Position numbers and translations under genes: made by a program
Origin: Crossaster papposus
Taxonomy: Eukaryota > Echinodermata > Asteroidea > Velatida > Solasteridae
DNA length: 64,000 nt
Reading direction: 5' to 3'
NCBI GenBank assembly: GCA_037893245.1
Contig: JBAIAA010000608.1
Coordinates: 186,001-250,000, forward strand
The notes under the pieces: generated by a model
The model's input: only the letters and a program-made list of their open reading frames with translations
What the model was told of the DNA's origin: nothing
Databases searched by the model: none
Shown here: positions 1 to 17,580 of the stretch, in pieces
Numbering within the stretch: the first letter of the stretch is position 1
How the letters are laid out: each line of letters starts with the position of its first letter

Positions 1-374
1 ATCATGAATGCATTTTCCGAATATGCATAGCGACTTCGCACAGTTAACTACCCAATCATATCTCATTAGCGCTGCTTCACAAAACAATTGTGTGCGTAGC
101 ATAGTTCGTGATGCGAAATGTTGATCTGCGATCGCTGATTGGCTCCCTAGCTAAATCTGCGGAGCCTGCAGGTTTGCAAAGACGATCATAAGAGCAGGAG
201 AGCTGGTCTACAGCCGTGTCGTTTGCGGGCGCACTGCCGATTACTGGTGTCTTTGGCAAAAACTATGAAATCGGCTGATGGACTAGTCTATCACACAGGG
301 GTCAACTACTGCATGTTACGAGCCGATCAACTAATACACAGGACCAATGTCTCCCCCGCGCGGTCGGTACTTAC

Positions 375-6140
<5,766 letters not shown>

Positions 6141-6399
6141 CTCTTTAATTTTTTATCGCCGACTCGCGGTCGCCCAACATTTGTGTCTCAAAAGTGTTCT
6201 TTCCAGTTCTCCCAAGTGTCCTCAGCAGCCACTAGTAATGACGTCTTTCATCAACTGGGTAGACTTTGTTTGTCCAGATTCAGCGGTAATTAAAATCGTA
6301 ACCGATGATTCAGTTTACTGTTTAGCTCCAGGAAATTCACGAACACCGCGCACCCGACCCAAACGCCCAAAATTCTACGACTGCATTAATCGCGTGCGC

Positions 6400-6458
6400 T
6401 GTGTGTACGACGGACGTACGTACGGCCGTCCGTACACACGTACGTACGTACACGTACG
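6400..6458. repeat. ACGT-rich imperfect palindrome upstream of Ras
   Basis: GTGTGTACGACGGACGTAC faces GTACGGCCGTCCGTACACAC, followed by repeated GTAC words. It lies about 260 bp upstream of the Ras start codon. Whether it is regulatory cannot be judged. Confidence 0.55.
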
Positions 6459-6462
6459 ACCC

Positions 6463-6706
6463 GGGGCCAATTTCATAGAGCTGCTAAGCACACAAATTTG
6501 CTTAGCATGACAATTCGTCCTTGTCAAAAACAAGGTTACAGACCAAATTTTCACGTGATATTTATTGTTTTGGATTGATAATCAGCTGGTTTTTTTGCTT
6601 AGCATGAAAAACGCGTATAATTTTGGCTGGTAACCTGTTTTTATTGAGCAAGACTTTATTGTGCTAAGCACATTTTTGTGCTTAGCAGCTCTATGAAATT
6701 GACCCC
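6463..6706. mobile_element. 244-bp Harbinger-like MITE (GGGGCCAATTTC family)
   Basis: Ends GGGGCCAATTTCATAGAGCT and AGCTCTATGAAATTGACCCC, with TGCTAAGCAC sub-terminal words. The same family occurs near 56384-56640 and twice, nested, at 61152-61639. Its ends resemble those of the larger element at 7169-12304. It lies about 320 bp upstream of the Ras start. Confidence 0.85.
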
Positions 6707-6730
6707 AGTTTATCAAAGGAGCTAAAAATA

Positions 6731-6872
6731 GGCCGTGTTCGAATTACATACTGGTACATGTACATGCACAGGATCGCTGCGGCATGAAAATATACACGAG
6801 TCTACGACTGCAGCTACTTCTCATAGACTCGTCTGTAATTTCAAGCCGCAGCCAAGTGATTCGGACATGGCC
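6731..6872. mobile_element. small hairpin MITE
   Basis: Ends GGCCGTGTTCGAAT and ATTCGGACATGGCC; internal arms CTGCGGC...ACGAGTCTA and TAGACTCGT...GCCGCAG. A relative of the inner hairpin lies at 43768-43895. Confidence 0.6.
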
Positions 6873-8027
6873 ATTCCTCCATGGCTAGACTCATAAAACA
6901 GGCGCCTAAAGAACTGCTCAATTCGTCTTTACAATCTCTGTTGATTGCCGCGGTTAAATGTTAATTAGAGTTTTTAATAGTTTGGAGATGATCAAACTTA
7001 ACTAGATACTTGATATATTCAGTTCATGCTTTCATTTTGGTTCGTACGCAGTATTATAAACGCTTAGAATACTATGGTGACTAGAAAATAGTCTAGCGTA
7101 AACTGTACTATTTCTAAACCAAAGGTGGCGCTATTACCAACAAGCAGAGCATGCAGTAGAGACAAGCAGGGCCCAATTTCTTGGCTCTGCTTAGCGAAAA
7201 ATCCCTGCTTACTCTAGCAGAAAATTCGGTGCTTACGGTAAACGTATTTCACGCGTTAGCGAGGAATTTCGGTCTCTGAGCATGCGTACATCCCGTAACT
7301 AAGGATTCTGTGCTTACAGGGTTAGCGCAATTTTTTTCTGGTAGCGCGGTTAGCGGAAAATGGTGACCGTAAAAGCCCAGTCACACCTACCGTTTCAGCT
7401 TAACGCACGCCTAAGGCACCAAATTATTTTCCTGCGTCGAAATGCGTTGATACACTGTAGAGGTGCCGCGCGTCAGAGGTTCGTCCAGATTCGGTACAAG
7501 GCCGGCGGTACACGGCGATACACGGGCATGTACGTGCGCCTATGCCAAAAAAATATTTTTGAACATGCACTAAAATTGTGAACGTACGATAATTACGCGC
7601 TGTGTGCGGCAAAATGCGTCCGAGGTGCGGGGAATGCGGTAGAGCCGCGGTAGGGCTTCGTTGAGTGCGTTAGCAGTTCGGTACAGTACGGCCACAAAAG
7701 TTGGACGACATCTTCAGCGTACACCCCGAACGCACAGATCGCGACTCTACCGCGCGTCTATCGCGCGTCTACCGATTGTGAACGCACGTATAGCGTTTGT
7801 GGACGTATGTCAGCGCACATAGGACGTTATCGGACGTCTGTATGCCGTAGTCCTACCGCACCCAGCGCATGTCTACCGTGTGTCTACCGTGTCCAGCGCA
7901 CCGCCACCGCATGTCAGCGCACGTCTAGCATTTGGCACTCGTACGTCGAGAAAACTATCTAAAAAGGCACCCAAATCTGGATCTCCTCATGTTTCTTTGT
8001 GCTCGCCATCAGGGCACGTCGTAAACC

Positions 8028-9342
8028 ATGGAGGTAGCTCTTCTGCAACACAACCATGACCTGCTCCACCTGACCCTCAACCAAGTCAACCTCGCCAGAA
8101 AAATAAGGAGAAGACGAAGAAGAAGAAGGAGGGATGTTTGGGTGCGGCCATGGATAGCTAGACGAGCAGAGTTTGGCCTCTACGACCAGTTGATGGTTGA
8201 GCTCCGCGCGCAACGAGGATGCCAGGTCCTTCAGGAACTTCCTGCGTATGCCACCGGAGATGTACGATGAGCTGCTTGCCAGAGTGGGGCCCAGGATCAC
8301 CAAGCAGACGACCTGGTACTGAAGACCTCTAGAGCCTGGCCTGAAGCTCGCCATCACACTTCGCCACCTTAGCTTGCCTCTGGGAGTACCTACCACAACA
8401 TGCAGTATGGCTGGAGGGTAACCCCCAACACCATCTCCGTCGTCGTCAGAGAGGTCTGCCAAGCCATCGTGGACGAGTACATGCCAGAGGTGATGACCTG
8501 CCCCTCGACACCAGCTGATGGCTGGCGTCCCATCTCCGACCGCTTCCTGCAGAGGTGGAACTTCCCCCACACCATGGGTGCTCTTGATGGGAAGCATGTA
8601 GCCTGCAAGTGCCCAAGCAACAGTGGATCCGTCTTACTACAATTACAATGGATTCTACTCTCTGGTGCTGATGGCCCTCGTGGACGCGGACTACAAGTTT
8701 GTGTGGTGCGACATCGGAGGCACTGGTGCTGCATCTGATGCCCAGGTGTACAACAATTCAGAGCTGAAGGAAGGTGCAGACAACAACACCCTGGGATTCC
8801 CTGAGCCAGACCCTCTTCCCAATGACATCAAGGATGTCCCCTACTACTTCATAGGCCTTTGCCCTGAGAGACACCATGATGAAACCCTTCAGTCTGCGAG
8901 GCCTCTCCATGGACGAAAGGATCTACAACTATACCGCCTCTCCTGTGCCAGGAGGGTTGTGGAGAACGCATTTGGGATACTGGCAAACAGATTCAGAGTG
9001 ATGATCACCACCATGCAGCACCACCCCTCCACTGTGAAGAAGATTGTGAAGGCATGCTGTACGCTCCACAACCTGATGCGCATCCGCTACCCTGGCCTCC
9101 AGAACCAGCACTTAGACCATGAGAACCTGCAGCATGAGGTGATCCCTGGCGCCTGGAGACAAGACCGCAACCTGGTTGACACCCATGTGGTGCCAGGTGG
9201 CAACAGAGCCACCAAGGAAGCCAAGAAGCAGAGAAACCTCCTCAAGCACTGGGTTAACAGCGAAGCTGGATCCGTTCCATATGAGCTCTTGATGATTGTG
9301 TTATACCTGTTGTACCAGGATATGAGCTCTTGTTTATTATAA
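8028..9342 (+). pseudogene. Harbinger transposase, frameshifted
   Basis: Encodes the cut-and-paste DDE transposase (DDE_Tnp_4 family). The N-terminal part shows an arginine run then DVWVRPWIARRAEFGLYDQL; a middle frame from 8400 carries FPHTMGALDGKHV with the first catalytic Asp; the longest frame, 8623-9342, carries YYNYNGFYSLVLMALVDADY, then GAASDAQVYNNSEL (second Asp) and VVENAFGILANRFRV (catalytic Glu). About three frame changes separate these blocks, one of them between SGS and YYNY near 8630, so the gene is probably dead. An AATAAAA signal follows the last stop at 9341. The partner gene converges from the right. Confidence 0.88.
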
Positions 9343-10008
9343 TAAAAGTTTTTAACACCTTTTACAACTGTTGTTTGGTGTTTATCTTAATTTCAATTGA
9401 CTTGAAGCATAATTTGAAATATACAAGTAATTATCTCTGACCCTTGCATTTAAAATGTAATTAGCGCTAAAACTATGTTATATGATATGTAATTACCCAC
9501 ATATACCACCATCTACAACACACTTTATTTTTAGATAATAACTATAACACATGGCCCTACAATGTTTCAACAAACTTCATATTTGTAAATGCTAACTTTA
9601 GTGTAAATTGTAATATTGAAATTACATTTCATTAAAGTATGCATAAATAAGTTTTCATATGTATGGGAAATAAATAGTTAGAGTTTATTTGTTGCCATAT
9701 GAAAAAAGTTATTGGAGGGGTAATTGCATTTATATTGCAAGTGTGTTGTTAAAACTATTTAATTACATCTCAAATAAAAGGAGGCCAGATATGGTAATTG
9801 CAAATTGTATGGGCAATAGTTACAGTTAATGTATATTGCAAGTGTGTTGTTAAAACTATTTAATTACATCTCAATAGAAAGGGCCATAATTTAAAAATTA
9901 ACTTGTGAAATAATTGCACAAACTAAATAGATTACATGTTAAAAGTGTCAAGTTTTATTTATAAAACAATATTCTACAACAATAACACATGTACAAAGTC
10001 TACAAAGT
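9343..10008. other. AT-rich spacer between convergent Harbinger genes
   Basis: No gene. A direct repeat of about 42 bp (core GCAAGTGTGTTGTTAAAACT) occurs near 9737 and 9838. Confidence 0.6.
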
Positions 10009-11274
10009 CTAGTAGTCTGCTGGAGATAGGCAAGGAGGGGTGTTGAGAGGCTCGTCATCCTGGATCTTGGTAGAGGTCTGAGAAGCGTCAAGCGTCCTGA
10101 GGAAGTACGTGCCTGGGGTGTTGTGGAAGTCCTTGAGGCTGGTAGAGCTGCTGTCCATGGCCGCGTGGAAGGCAGTGCTAAGGATCTCACTGGCTGGCAC
10201 TGTGGAAGGCTCTGTGGAAGGCACTGTAGAACTGGCAGAGGTCTGGGGCTGGGGTGATGGCACCTGGAGTCTGGGCACTTGCAGCTGGTGGAACTGCTGC
10301 TGCTGCTGCTGGTGTTGCTGGCGTCGCAGAGAGTACTGCTCCATGTAGGCTGGCTCCTGGGATTGCCACACAGAACCATAAGGAGATGTCACAGAGGGGT
10401 TCCACAGGTTGGGGCTGGGCTGCCAACAGGACTGGGCACCACCAAAGGTAGGGGCAGAGCTGGATCTGGGGTACTGTGGCTGTGGCTGGTACTGGGGGTG
10501 CATTGGGTGAAGGGTGGAAGGCTCGCCTCCCAGGGCAGCAGGGGCAGCAGGGGCAGCAGGGGCAGCAGGGGCAGCAAATGTCTCCTCGTCCTCTTCCTCG
10601 TCAAACTCCATCAAGGTCTTGTTGATCACCCTCTTCATCTTCTTGAAGTGAGTTGGTGACATGGTGCGGATGAGGTCCTTAATGTAGTTGCCGTAGGCTT
10701 CCTGGGCGCTCGGGGGATGCAGCTGTTGGGCTCGGAGGGTGTTGATGGCTTCGCCTGAGTCCTCCAGTCTCTTGGCCAGGGTGACAAGGATACGGTCCTC
10801 TTCAGGTGTGACAGCGGAGGTGGTGGTGGGTCGCCTGGAGGTGGAGGCTCTGGGTGGCACAAGGCCCAGCTGCTGGTCGGCACACGCTTCTTCGGCTGCC
10901 TCGAGGTCCCCGCCACGGCTCTGGATCACCTGCTGGACACTCTGGAAGGGCTCACTGCGGTGGGTGATGATGGTCTGCAGGAACTTGAAGTTGTCCCACA
11001 CCCACTGGTCCCTCTCGGTCAGGGCTGGTGGAGCTCCATCGCCGGACATCTTCTTGTGCAGCCTGGTGTTGTTGTCTCGGAGGGAACGCCACCAGCCAAA
11101 GATGTGGTCCACAGTCTTGCCTAGGTTGTCTGCCTGGGTCTTGCAGAGTCTGTCCTTCATGGGACGGTCCCTGTAGTGGGTCATCTTCGTGTTCCACACG
11201 CAGGGGTTGTCGTGTAGCCACTCGAGCATGCTCTCCTCTTCTGGCCTGGTCAGGAAGTAGGTCTTCTTGGCCAC
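10009..11274 (-). CDS. Harbinger MADF/Myb-like DNA-binding protein
   Basis: 421 codons, uninterrupted. In Harbinger elements this second protein binds the transposon ends and helps bring the transposase to the nucleus. Residues about 10-90 form a MADF/SANT-like domain (TRPEEESMLEWLHDNPCVWN, then HYRDRPMKDRLCK and VDHIFGWWRSLRD). An acidic block DEEEDEE near residue 230 is followed by an Ala-Pro repeat (APAAPAAPAAPAA) and a Gln-rich tail. The open frame upstream to about 11680, rich in Pro and Arg-Gly, is in another register, so an N-terminal exon or extension there is only possible. Start chosen at the MAKKTYFLTR methionine. Its integrity contrasts with the broken transposase. Confidence 0.82.
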   Translation of the reverse strand: MAKKTYFLTRPEEESMLEWLHDNPCVWNTKMTHYRDRPMKDRLCKTQADNLGKTVDHIFGWWRSLRDNNTRLHKKMSGDGAPPALTERDQWVWDNFKFLQTIITHRSEPFQSVQQVIQSRGGDLEAAEEACADQQLGLVPPRASTSRRPTTTSAVTPEEDRILVTLAKRLEDSGEAINTLRAQQLHPPSAQEAYGNYIKDLIRTMSPTHFKKMKRVINKTLMEFDEEEDEETFAAPAAPAAPAAPAALGGEPSTLHPMHPQYQPQPQYPRSSSAPTFGGAQSCWQPSPNLWNPSVTSPYGSVWQSQEPAYMEQYSLRRQQHQQQQQQFHQLQVPRLQVPSPQPQTSASSTVPSTEPSTVPASEILSTAFHAAMDSSSTSLKDFHNTPGTYFLRTLDASQTSTKIQDDEPLNTPPCLSPADY

Positions 11275-12304
11275 CTTGGTCGTCCTCTTCCTCTTGGTCC
11301 CCTGGGTGGTGGAGGCAGTGGAGGCGACAGGGCCGGCAGTAAAAGTGGCATCCGACTGGTTCCCGTCAGCAGCAGCAGCATCACCACCAACCAGGCGCCG
11401 TAGATATTCTTCAGCAGGAGGGGTAGGGGATATGGGAGGCTCCTCGGACAGGACAGGCTGGACAGGCTAGACAGACAGGACAGCACCTTGGTCGTCGGCA
11501 CTGGAACTGGTCTGGGCTCTCGTACTCTTGGCAGGGGAGCTGCAGGTGGCTGCTGTGGATGCTTTGGGGCAGTCCTTCCACGGCCTCGGCCTCGAGCTGA
11601 GGTCTTCGTCTTCTTGGCAGTATAGGCTTGGGAGGCATCACTGGATCGCAGGACACTGGTTAGTAGGTAACAGGACCGCAAAACGGCAGATACGATAATC
11701 GAGAGGTTTGAAAAGTGCCTCTCGATGTCAAGATCTGATGTCGATATGCCGAAACGCAGAGCTTATATTGGGAACGTCACGTGGCGGTTTAGTTCGGTCG
11801 CCGCGCGGTGGGGGCACCTTCTGGTGCGGTCATGTTCGGTCGACATGCGCCGAGTGCGTTGTGTTACCGGTGGGGGCGCGGTGGCTAGCGGTGGGGGCGC
11901 GTTGATTTTCGGTGGCTTTTGGTGGCCTGCGCTGACAAACGGTGGGTATTTACAATTGTTGTGCGTTGGCATGCGCTGTGTGCGCTCAGCATGCGCTGTG
12001 TGCGTTCACCATGCGCTGAGTGCGTTCAGCATGCGCTGTCAAACGCACTTATTTTTTCTAATTTTAAGGTGAGTTTTGACTCTAGACGCTGACCTGCGCT
12101 GGTCCTGTGCGGTGTCTACGTTCGGCACGCGTTCAGCCCGCGGTGAACATGCTGTACTATACGCTCAGAACGGCCGATTTGGGGGTATTTTTGTGCGTAC
12201 ACAAATTATTGGTTGCACGCTTCGTGCGCTGATGGCGTGCGCTAGTGTGTGACTACAGCTTAAGCGCGGAATTCTGTGGTTAGCAGAGCCAAGAAATTGG
12301 GCCC

Positions 12305-12511
12305 AAGTTGAACCCTGGTGGCGCGCTTCTGGACCGACGGCGCAATAGGAGAATTTAAGTTAGATTTCTTAGAAAAATTCGCCTCGGAAAAGGCCTTTTA
12401 AATATTGTTACTAGCATCGGAAAAACCGAAAATTCTCATCACGTGAAAGAGAAGTGCCGTGCCTAAAATAGGGGAGGTGGCGGGAAGGGAAGGCCCCTTG
12501 CGACTTTTTAT
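12305..12511. other. spacer
   Basis: No gene or repeat recognised. Confidence 0.4.
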
Positions 12512-13095
12512 TATGTTTATATAGCGCTTTTAACAAGATCAAAGCGCTTGCATTATTCCTATTAGGCCGTATTTCTGAACGTTGAGGGCGCTGTGCTAAA
12601 GGTATTGGGGGTATAATTAAAAGTGATTAGTAGTCAGTTTACATATTCTTACAGCTCTAAATTAACATTTTCCAATATTCCATTTTTAGATAAAGGTAAA
12701 TTTACTAAACTACTTTATTTAACGCGAATTTGCCCGTGTTGGGTACCCAGAAAATGGCGTCTTACAGCGCCCTCAAGCGACCGGGAATACGGCGCATTGG
12801 GCCAACGAAACATTCCAAATACTATCTCATTCTCAGCTTCCTGGGGGGTAAACAGCTCGATGCAGCCATTTCGGCGAAAGGCAGCTAAATCAATTACAAT
12901 AACCATCTCTGCCCTCACAGGTACCCATTTACTTCTGGGTGGAGAGAAGCAATGAGTGACAAAAAAGTGCCCTGCCCGCAAGGGCACACGCATCATGGTC
13001 CCAGGCTGGACTCGAACCCACAACCTGTAGCTTTACCTACATATTACCAATTCAATGCCCCGGACCACGAGGCCACTGCACTCCACCCCAGGGTT
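12512..13095 (-). mobile_element. tRNA-derived SINE (GCGCTATATAA tail family), copy 1
   Basis: Read on the minus strand, the head carries a tRNA-like A box (GTGGCCTCGTGG) and B box (GGTTCGAGTCC), then a body with CACTCATTGCTTCTCTCCACC and TGGGTACCTG, and a tail AAAGCGCTATATAAAC. A second copy lies at about 61680-62035. Confidence 0.82.
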
Positions 13096-13421
13096 GGGGT
13101 CCAGGGTCCCTACTGGCCTTGCCTGCCTTGTTTCAGCGGACCGGGGATATTTCAAAGCATTTGGGGCACCTCAGATACTAATGATGGTTGCAGATCTAAA
13201 AACAGTTGCTTAACTATTGATCAACAAAAATAACAACACGGATATGATGGTGCTATCTTTATCTACTTTACTTTATTTCATCAAAACGTGCAATCTTGTC
13301 ATTTAAATTCCTTTTGTTTTAATGACATTATGTCAGAGATTGACTGTCTATTCTTGTAATAACATGTAGCACAAAAATGGGACACTTGGGGATAGATTGA
13401 AAAAATACACGTTGAATGATT

Positions 13422-13795
13422 AATGAGACATCAAACGAGTCCACATCTGACAATGTTTAACAGAGTTATGACATTTTCCCCCAAAATGGCCAAATTGACC
13501 ATGGGACCAAGTTTTTCTATTTCGTTTGGATATTGTGCAAGTGTAGACTTAAAATCGAGTCGTAAGACACTTTTGTTTTTGTTCGTGCAGGCGCCACCAA
13601 AATAAACCAGAGCGGGCATGGTGGCTCGATCAGCGCTGGTACATTTCGATGGCGACTTAATTGATTTCAAGTCTACACTTGCACAGTATCCAAACAAAAT
13701 CGGAAAACTTGGTCCCATGGTCAATTTGACCCCTCTTGGAAAATTATTCATAACTCTGTCAAACATTGTCAGATTTTGACGTTTGATGTCTCATT
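13422..13795. mobile_element. 374-bp fold-back MITE
   Basis: Arms of about 127 bp: AATGAGACATCAAACG... on the left and its inverted counterpart ending ...CGTTTGATGTCTCATT. Shared inner words include CCATGGGACCAAGTTTTTC and its inverted match. Loop of about 120 bp. Confidence 0.82.
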
Positions 13796-14276
13796 TTAAA
13801 GTGGAAACCAGTATATTTGAAACCATATCTATATTATTATCTATGTTGATTACACATTTTACGTGTGGTATTCCGTTTTATTTTGTTTTATTTTGTTTTA
13901 TACATTCTGTATAGAATGGCAAAAGGGTGTTTTACAAAGCATAAAATAAAATCGTCTAAAAGTTGTGATTTTTGAAACAATTGTTTAACTAAAAAAGGCA
14001 TTTGTGAATGGACACAAATATCGGTTCACCATTATTCAAGATGTCGCCCCTTTAGCCGAAGCTAGTTGTTTACGATTGGTCAAACTTAAGTTATATACAT
14101 TTCCCTAGTGTATCCTTCAACGAGATGAAGTGACTTCTACTTAGTGTTTTATTTATGGCTACTCTGCAGGACTTAACATTACACTGAACTACGAATATTT
14201 GGGAGAAATAAAAAAACTGTTTGCATCCTCGTCATTCACAAATGAAAACCTTCCATTCTAGTTGATAAAAAAAAAA
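13796..14276. other. spacer
   Basis: AT-rich; short TTTTGTTTTATTTTG repeats near 13880. No gene seen. Confidence 0.4.
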
Positions 14277-14488
14277 CACCCTAAAAACAGATTTGTTGAA
14301 AATAAGCAATTAATTGGTAGATATGTGTCCAACCAATTGGTTAATTATAACCAAAATATTAGTTATTTTGACCAATATTTATGTTAAAATGACAAATATA
14401 TTTCGACCACTATTTTGATAAAAATTTACCAATATTATTGGTTAGACACATATCTAACAATCAGTTGGTTGATATATTTTTAGGGTGT
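14277..14488. mobile_element. 212-bp MITE, ACACCCTAAAAA family, copy 1
   Basis: Ends ACACCCTAAAAACAG and TTTTTAGGGTGT; the interior consists of TTGGT/ACCAA words with the shared phrase GGTAGATATGTGTCCAACCA. Relatives at 16779-16998 and 17581-17819. Confidence 0.82.
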
Positions 14489-15018
14489 ACAACATAATAA
14501 TTATTTCTGTAGTTTTGCACGACTGATAATAATGATAACAATGAATTTAATAATTTAATAATAACCGAAAATAGTACATTTGGGAGACCTCTCCATAATG
14601 ACGTGCACAAAATTTTCGATTCTTTATTGTAACCTAACCGTTTTTACCTAGAGCTTTTCCCACGAAATTTCATATTTATGCATTTTGGACCCTACTCTAT
14701 CAATCTGGACTGTTAAATGTTTAAAAATGTATCTCCTTCCTGTAGTTGGAACGTTAGGGAGACCTCGAAATGTCTCCCTAATTACCATGGTCTCCCTAAT
14801 GTTGTTAAAATTACGCAAAATGGTCTCCCAAAGGGTACTTATTCCAAGATAATTCAACATTCTACTGCTTTATATATAGCTATTTATATTGACATGTATA
14901 CACCACAATTGCAGAAAGGTAAATATAATTATGTTCTATTCTAAAACTCCACACTGTACAACTTAATAATGTTATTTTATATCGCTAATTTAATTATGCA
15001 CGAGAATAATGATAACAA
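14489..15018. repeat. AT-rich repeat block, copy A
   Basis: About 500 bp repeated almost exactly at 16999-17580. Contains palindromic GGGAGACC/GGTCTCCC words. Its right part (ACTGCTCTATACATAGCTATTTATATTGACATG-like, split here) also recurs near 15650-15885 and 16555-16778. Non-coding. Confidence 0.8.
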
Positions 15019-15643
15019 TGACCTGTCACCACAAAATGAAAGTAAAGTCGCACAATGTGATTCGGAGATATGGCCATTCAAAGTCAAAATATGAAGGGGT
15101 GGTCAATTTTCAGATTTTGCGTAATTTGGAAAGCCCAAGTCCTCCTCTACATTTTCCTATTTTTTGGGTGAGATCAGATGATCGCAAAACCTCTTAAATT
15201 ATGCGATTTTGCGTAGTTAGTGTTTGGATTAGAGTCCATTAGTGGTCTAATTGACACGGTAATTAAATATGCAAATCAGGTCCTCGTAAGTATCCCACGT
15301 TTTCGATTTTTTTATATTTTGTTGTTTATACAATAATTTGTAGGTGTGGAAAATTTCAATAAGAAATAATGATTAGAACATAGCCGTTGCTATGCTCAAC
15401 CGAACCTTACTTGTCCTGTTTTGTAATCTTTTGCATGTTTTTGTTTAAGATGTTTAAAGTAAGTTTTCTCACAAACACGTTTTGTGAAACCCATACATTT
15501 CCAGAGCGCTGTGAAAAGTATTTATCGCAAAACTCCCAAGTGTTATGTATCATTGGAAAGCTCTCTTTCTGAAGATTTTGAAAATACCAATATCCTAATT
15601 TTCAATATTTCCGACTTTACTCTCATTTTGTGATGACAGGTCA
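15019..15643. mobile_element. 625-bp MITE, TGACCTGTCACCAC family
   Basis: Ends TGACCTGTCACCACAAAATG and, inverted, TGACCTGTCATCACAAAATG, then AGTAAAGTC on both sides. A right-truncated relative lies at 57708-58200 and a more distant one at 55322-55705. Confidence 0.82.
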
Positions 15644-16778
15644 CATATGATCCAACATTCTACTGCTCTATACCTAGCTATTTATATTGACATGTATACA
15701 CCATAATTGCACAAAGGTAAATATAATTATGTTCTATTCTAAAACTCCACACTGTACAACCTAATAATGTTATTTGATATCGCTAATTTTATTTTATTCA
15801 CACCAAAATTAAGACATAATATTAATTGATAGCAGAATAGGTTATTCACTATGGGCGTAAATCCCAAGGGGGCTATATTACACACTAAAAACGCTTCATG
15901 TGCTTTACAGTCACTTCGCCCCATTTCCACTTCGCCCCATTGCCACTTCGCCCCATCGCCACATCACCCCATCGCCACTTCGCCCCATATAGGTATAGAC
16001 TAGACTAAAACGTAGCCCAGTGGGCGACGTCATTACATTGCGACTAACGTCCAGGATAATGGGAGGTTGAAAATTTGTTAATATTTCTTTGGGAGATGTA
16101 TTTGAAAAAAAGATATAACATCGTCATCTAATTAGTGACGCGCGTGAAGGGATTAACGTGATTCACACTGTCCCTATCTATTCCACTTTTAAGGAAATGT
16201 CCTTATTTAAAGGAATTCATTACTTTCTTACTTTCCAACGAATTTCGAATGAAATGAAGAGAAAAATAGGACTAAGGGAAAAAATCCCCAAAATCTAAAG
16301 ATTTTTAATGAAATTATTATATACTGAGCAAATTCTACAATTAAGAAACAAATTGAGGGGTTCATATAATTATTATGTTCAATGTTTAGCAAAGTTGAGT
16401 TGCTATATAAAAAAAAACACGTTCTCGATGTCTTGTAATTGGGCTAGCGGGATTTGTGAGGGAAAGACTTCCATACATTGCCGCTACTCATTCATTCCTT
16501 AAATGACTTGAAAAGTACCACAAGTTGTAAATCTGATGAAGAGACAGAATCCAAAGTTCTACTGCTTTATACATAGCTATTTATATTGACATGTATACAC
16601 CATAATTGCAGAAAGGTAAATCTAATTATTTTCTATTACAAAACTCTGCACTGTACAACTTAATAATGTTATTTGATGTCGCTAATTTGTTTTTATTCAC
16701 ACCAAAGTAAGACATAATATTATTTGATTGCAGAATTGGTTATTCACTATGGGCGTAAATCCCAAGAGGGCTATGTTA
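15644..16778. repeat. partial repeat blocks with a CACTTCGCCCCAT array
   Basis: Partial copies of the AT-rich block at 15650-15885 and 16555-16778. At about 15907-15990 there are five to six imperfect 16-bp units of CACTTCGCCCCATTGC. From 15990 to 16550 nothing is recognised. Confidence 0.7.
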
Positions 16779-16998
16779 CACACTAAAAACAGAATATTTG
16801 AAATAACCAACTGATTGGTAGATATGTGTCCAACCAATGAAATTGGTAAATTTTAACAAACAGTTATTTTGACCAATATTGTTGTTAAAATGACCAATAT
16901 CATTGGTTATTTCAACCACTGTTTTGGTTAAAATTGACCAATATCATTGGTTAGACACATATCTACCAATCAGTCGGTTGATATATTTTTAGGGTGTA
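16779..16998. mobile_element. MITE, ACACCCTAAAAA family, copy 2
   Basis: Left end ACACACTAAAAACAG, right end TTTTTAGGGTGT; interior as in copy 1. Confidence 0.78.
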
Positions 16999-17580
16999 CA
17001 AAATAATAATTATTTCTGTAGTTTTGCACGACTGATAATAATGATAACAATGAATATAACAATAACCGAAAATTGTACATTTGGGAGACCTCTCCATAAT
17101 GACGTGCACAAAATTTTCGATTCTTTATTGTAACCTAACCGTTTTTACCTAGAGCTTTTCCCACGAAATTTCATATTTATGCATTTTGGACCCTACTCTA
17201 TCAATCTGGACTGTTAAATGTTAAAAAATGTATCTCCTTCCTGTAGTTGGAACGTTAGGGAGACCTCGAAATGTCTCCCTAATGACCATGGTCTCCCTAA
17301 TGTTGTTAAAATTACGCAAAATGGTCTCCCAAAGGGTACTTATTCCAATATAATTCAACATTCTACTGCTCTATACATAGCTATTTATATTGACATGTAT
17401 ACACCACAATTGCAGAAAGGTAAATATAATTATGTTCTATTCTAAAACTCCACACTGTACAACTTAATAATGTTATTTGATATCGCTAATTTATTTTATT
17501 CACACCAAAGTAATACATAATATTATTTGATTGCAGAATTGGTTATTCAATATGAGCGTAAATCCCAAGAGGGCTATGTT
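16999..17580. repeat. AT-rich repeat block, copy B
   Basis: Near-identical to 14489-15018, then continuing through the GGGCGTAAATCCCAAGAGGG-type phrase. Together with the adjacent MITEs it forms a duplicated unit of roughly 800 bp. Confidence 0.8.

Larger units (their letters stand above)
7373..12260. mobile_element. Harbinger (PIF) DNA transposon, about 4.9 kb
   Basis: TAA at 7370-7372 and 12261-12263 is the 3-bp target duplication typical of Harbinger. Ends read AAGCCCAGTCACACC on the left and, inverted, AGCTGTAGTCACACAC on the right. It carries the two genes typical of the superfamily in convergent order: DDE transposase (plus) and MADF/Myb-like protein (minus). Sub-terminal DNA (7380-7950 and 11700-12250) is rich in CpG words such as GCGCACGTCTACC. 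Confidence 0.88.
7169..12304. mobile_element. outer Harbinger-like MITE, split by a Harbinger transposon
   Basis: The ends GGGCCCAATTTCTTGGCTCT and AGAGCCAAGAAATTGGGCCC are exact inverted repeats. Only about 250 bp belong to this element (7169-7372 and 12261-12304); the rest is the inserted element. This size and the TGCTTAGC sub-terminal words match the 244-bp MITEs elsewhere in the window. Confidence 0.8.

Noticed and set aside
7959-8597. 212-codon minus-strand open frame
   Set aside because: Antisense shadow of the Harbinger transposase; no domain recognised.
11250-11681. N-terminal extension of the MADF protein
   Set aside because: Open but in another frame from the main gene and low-complexity; an unproved splice would be needed.
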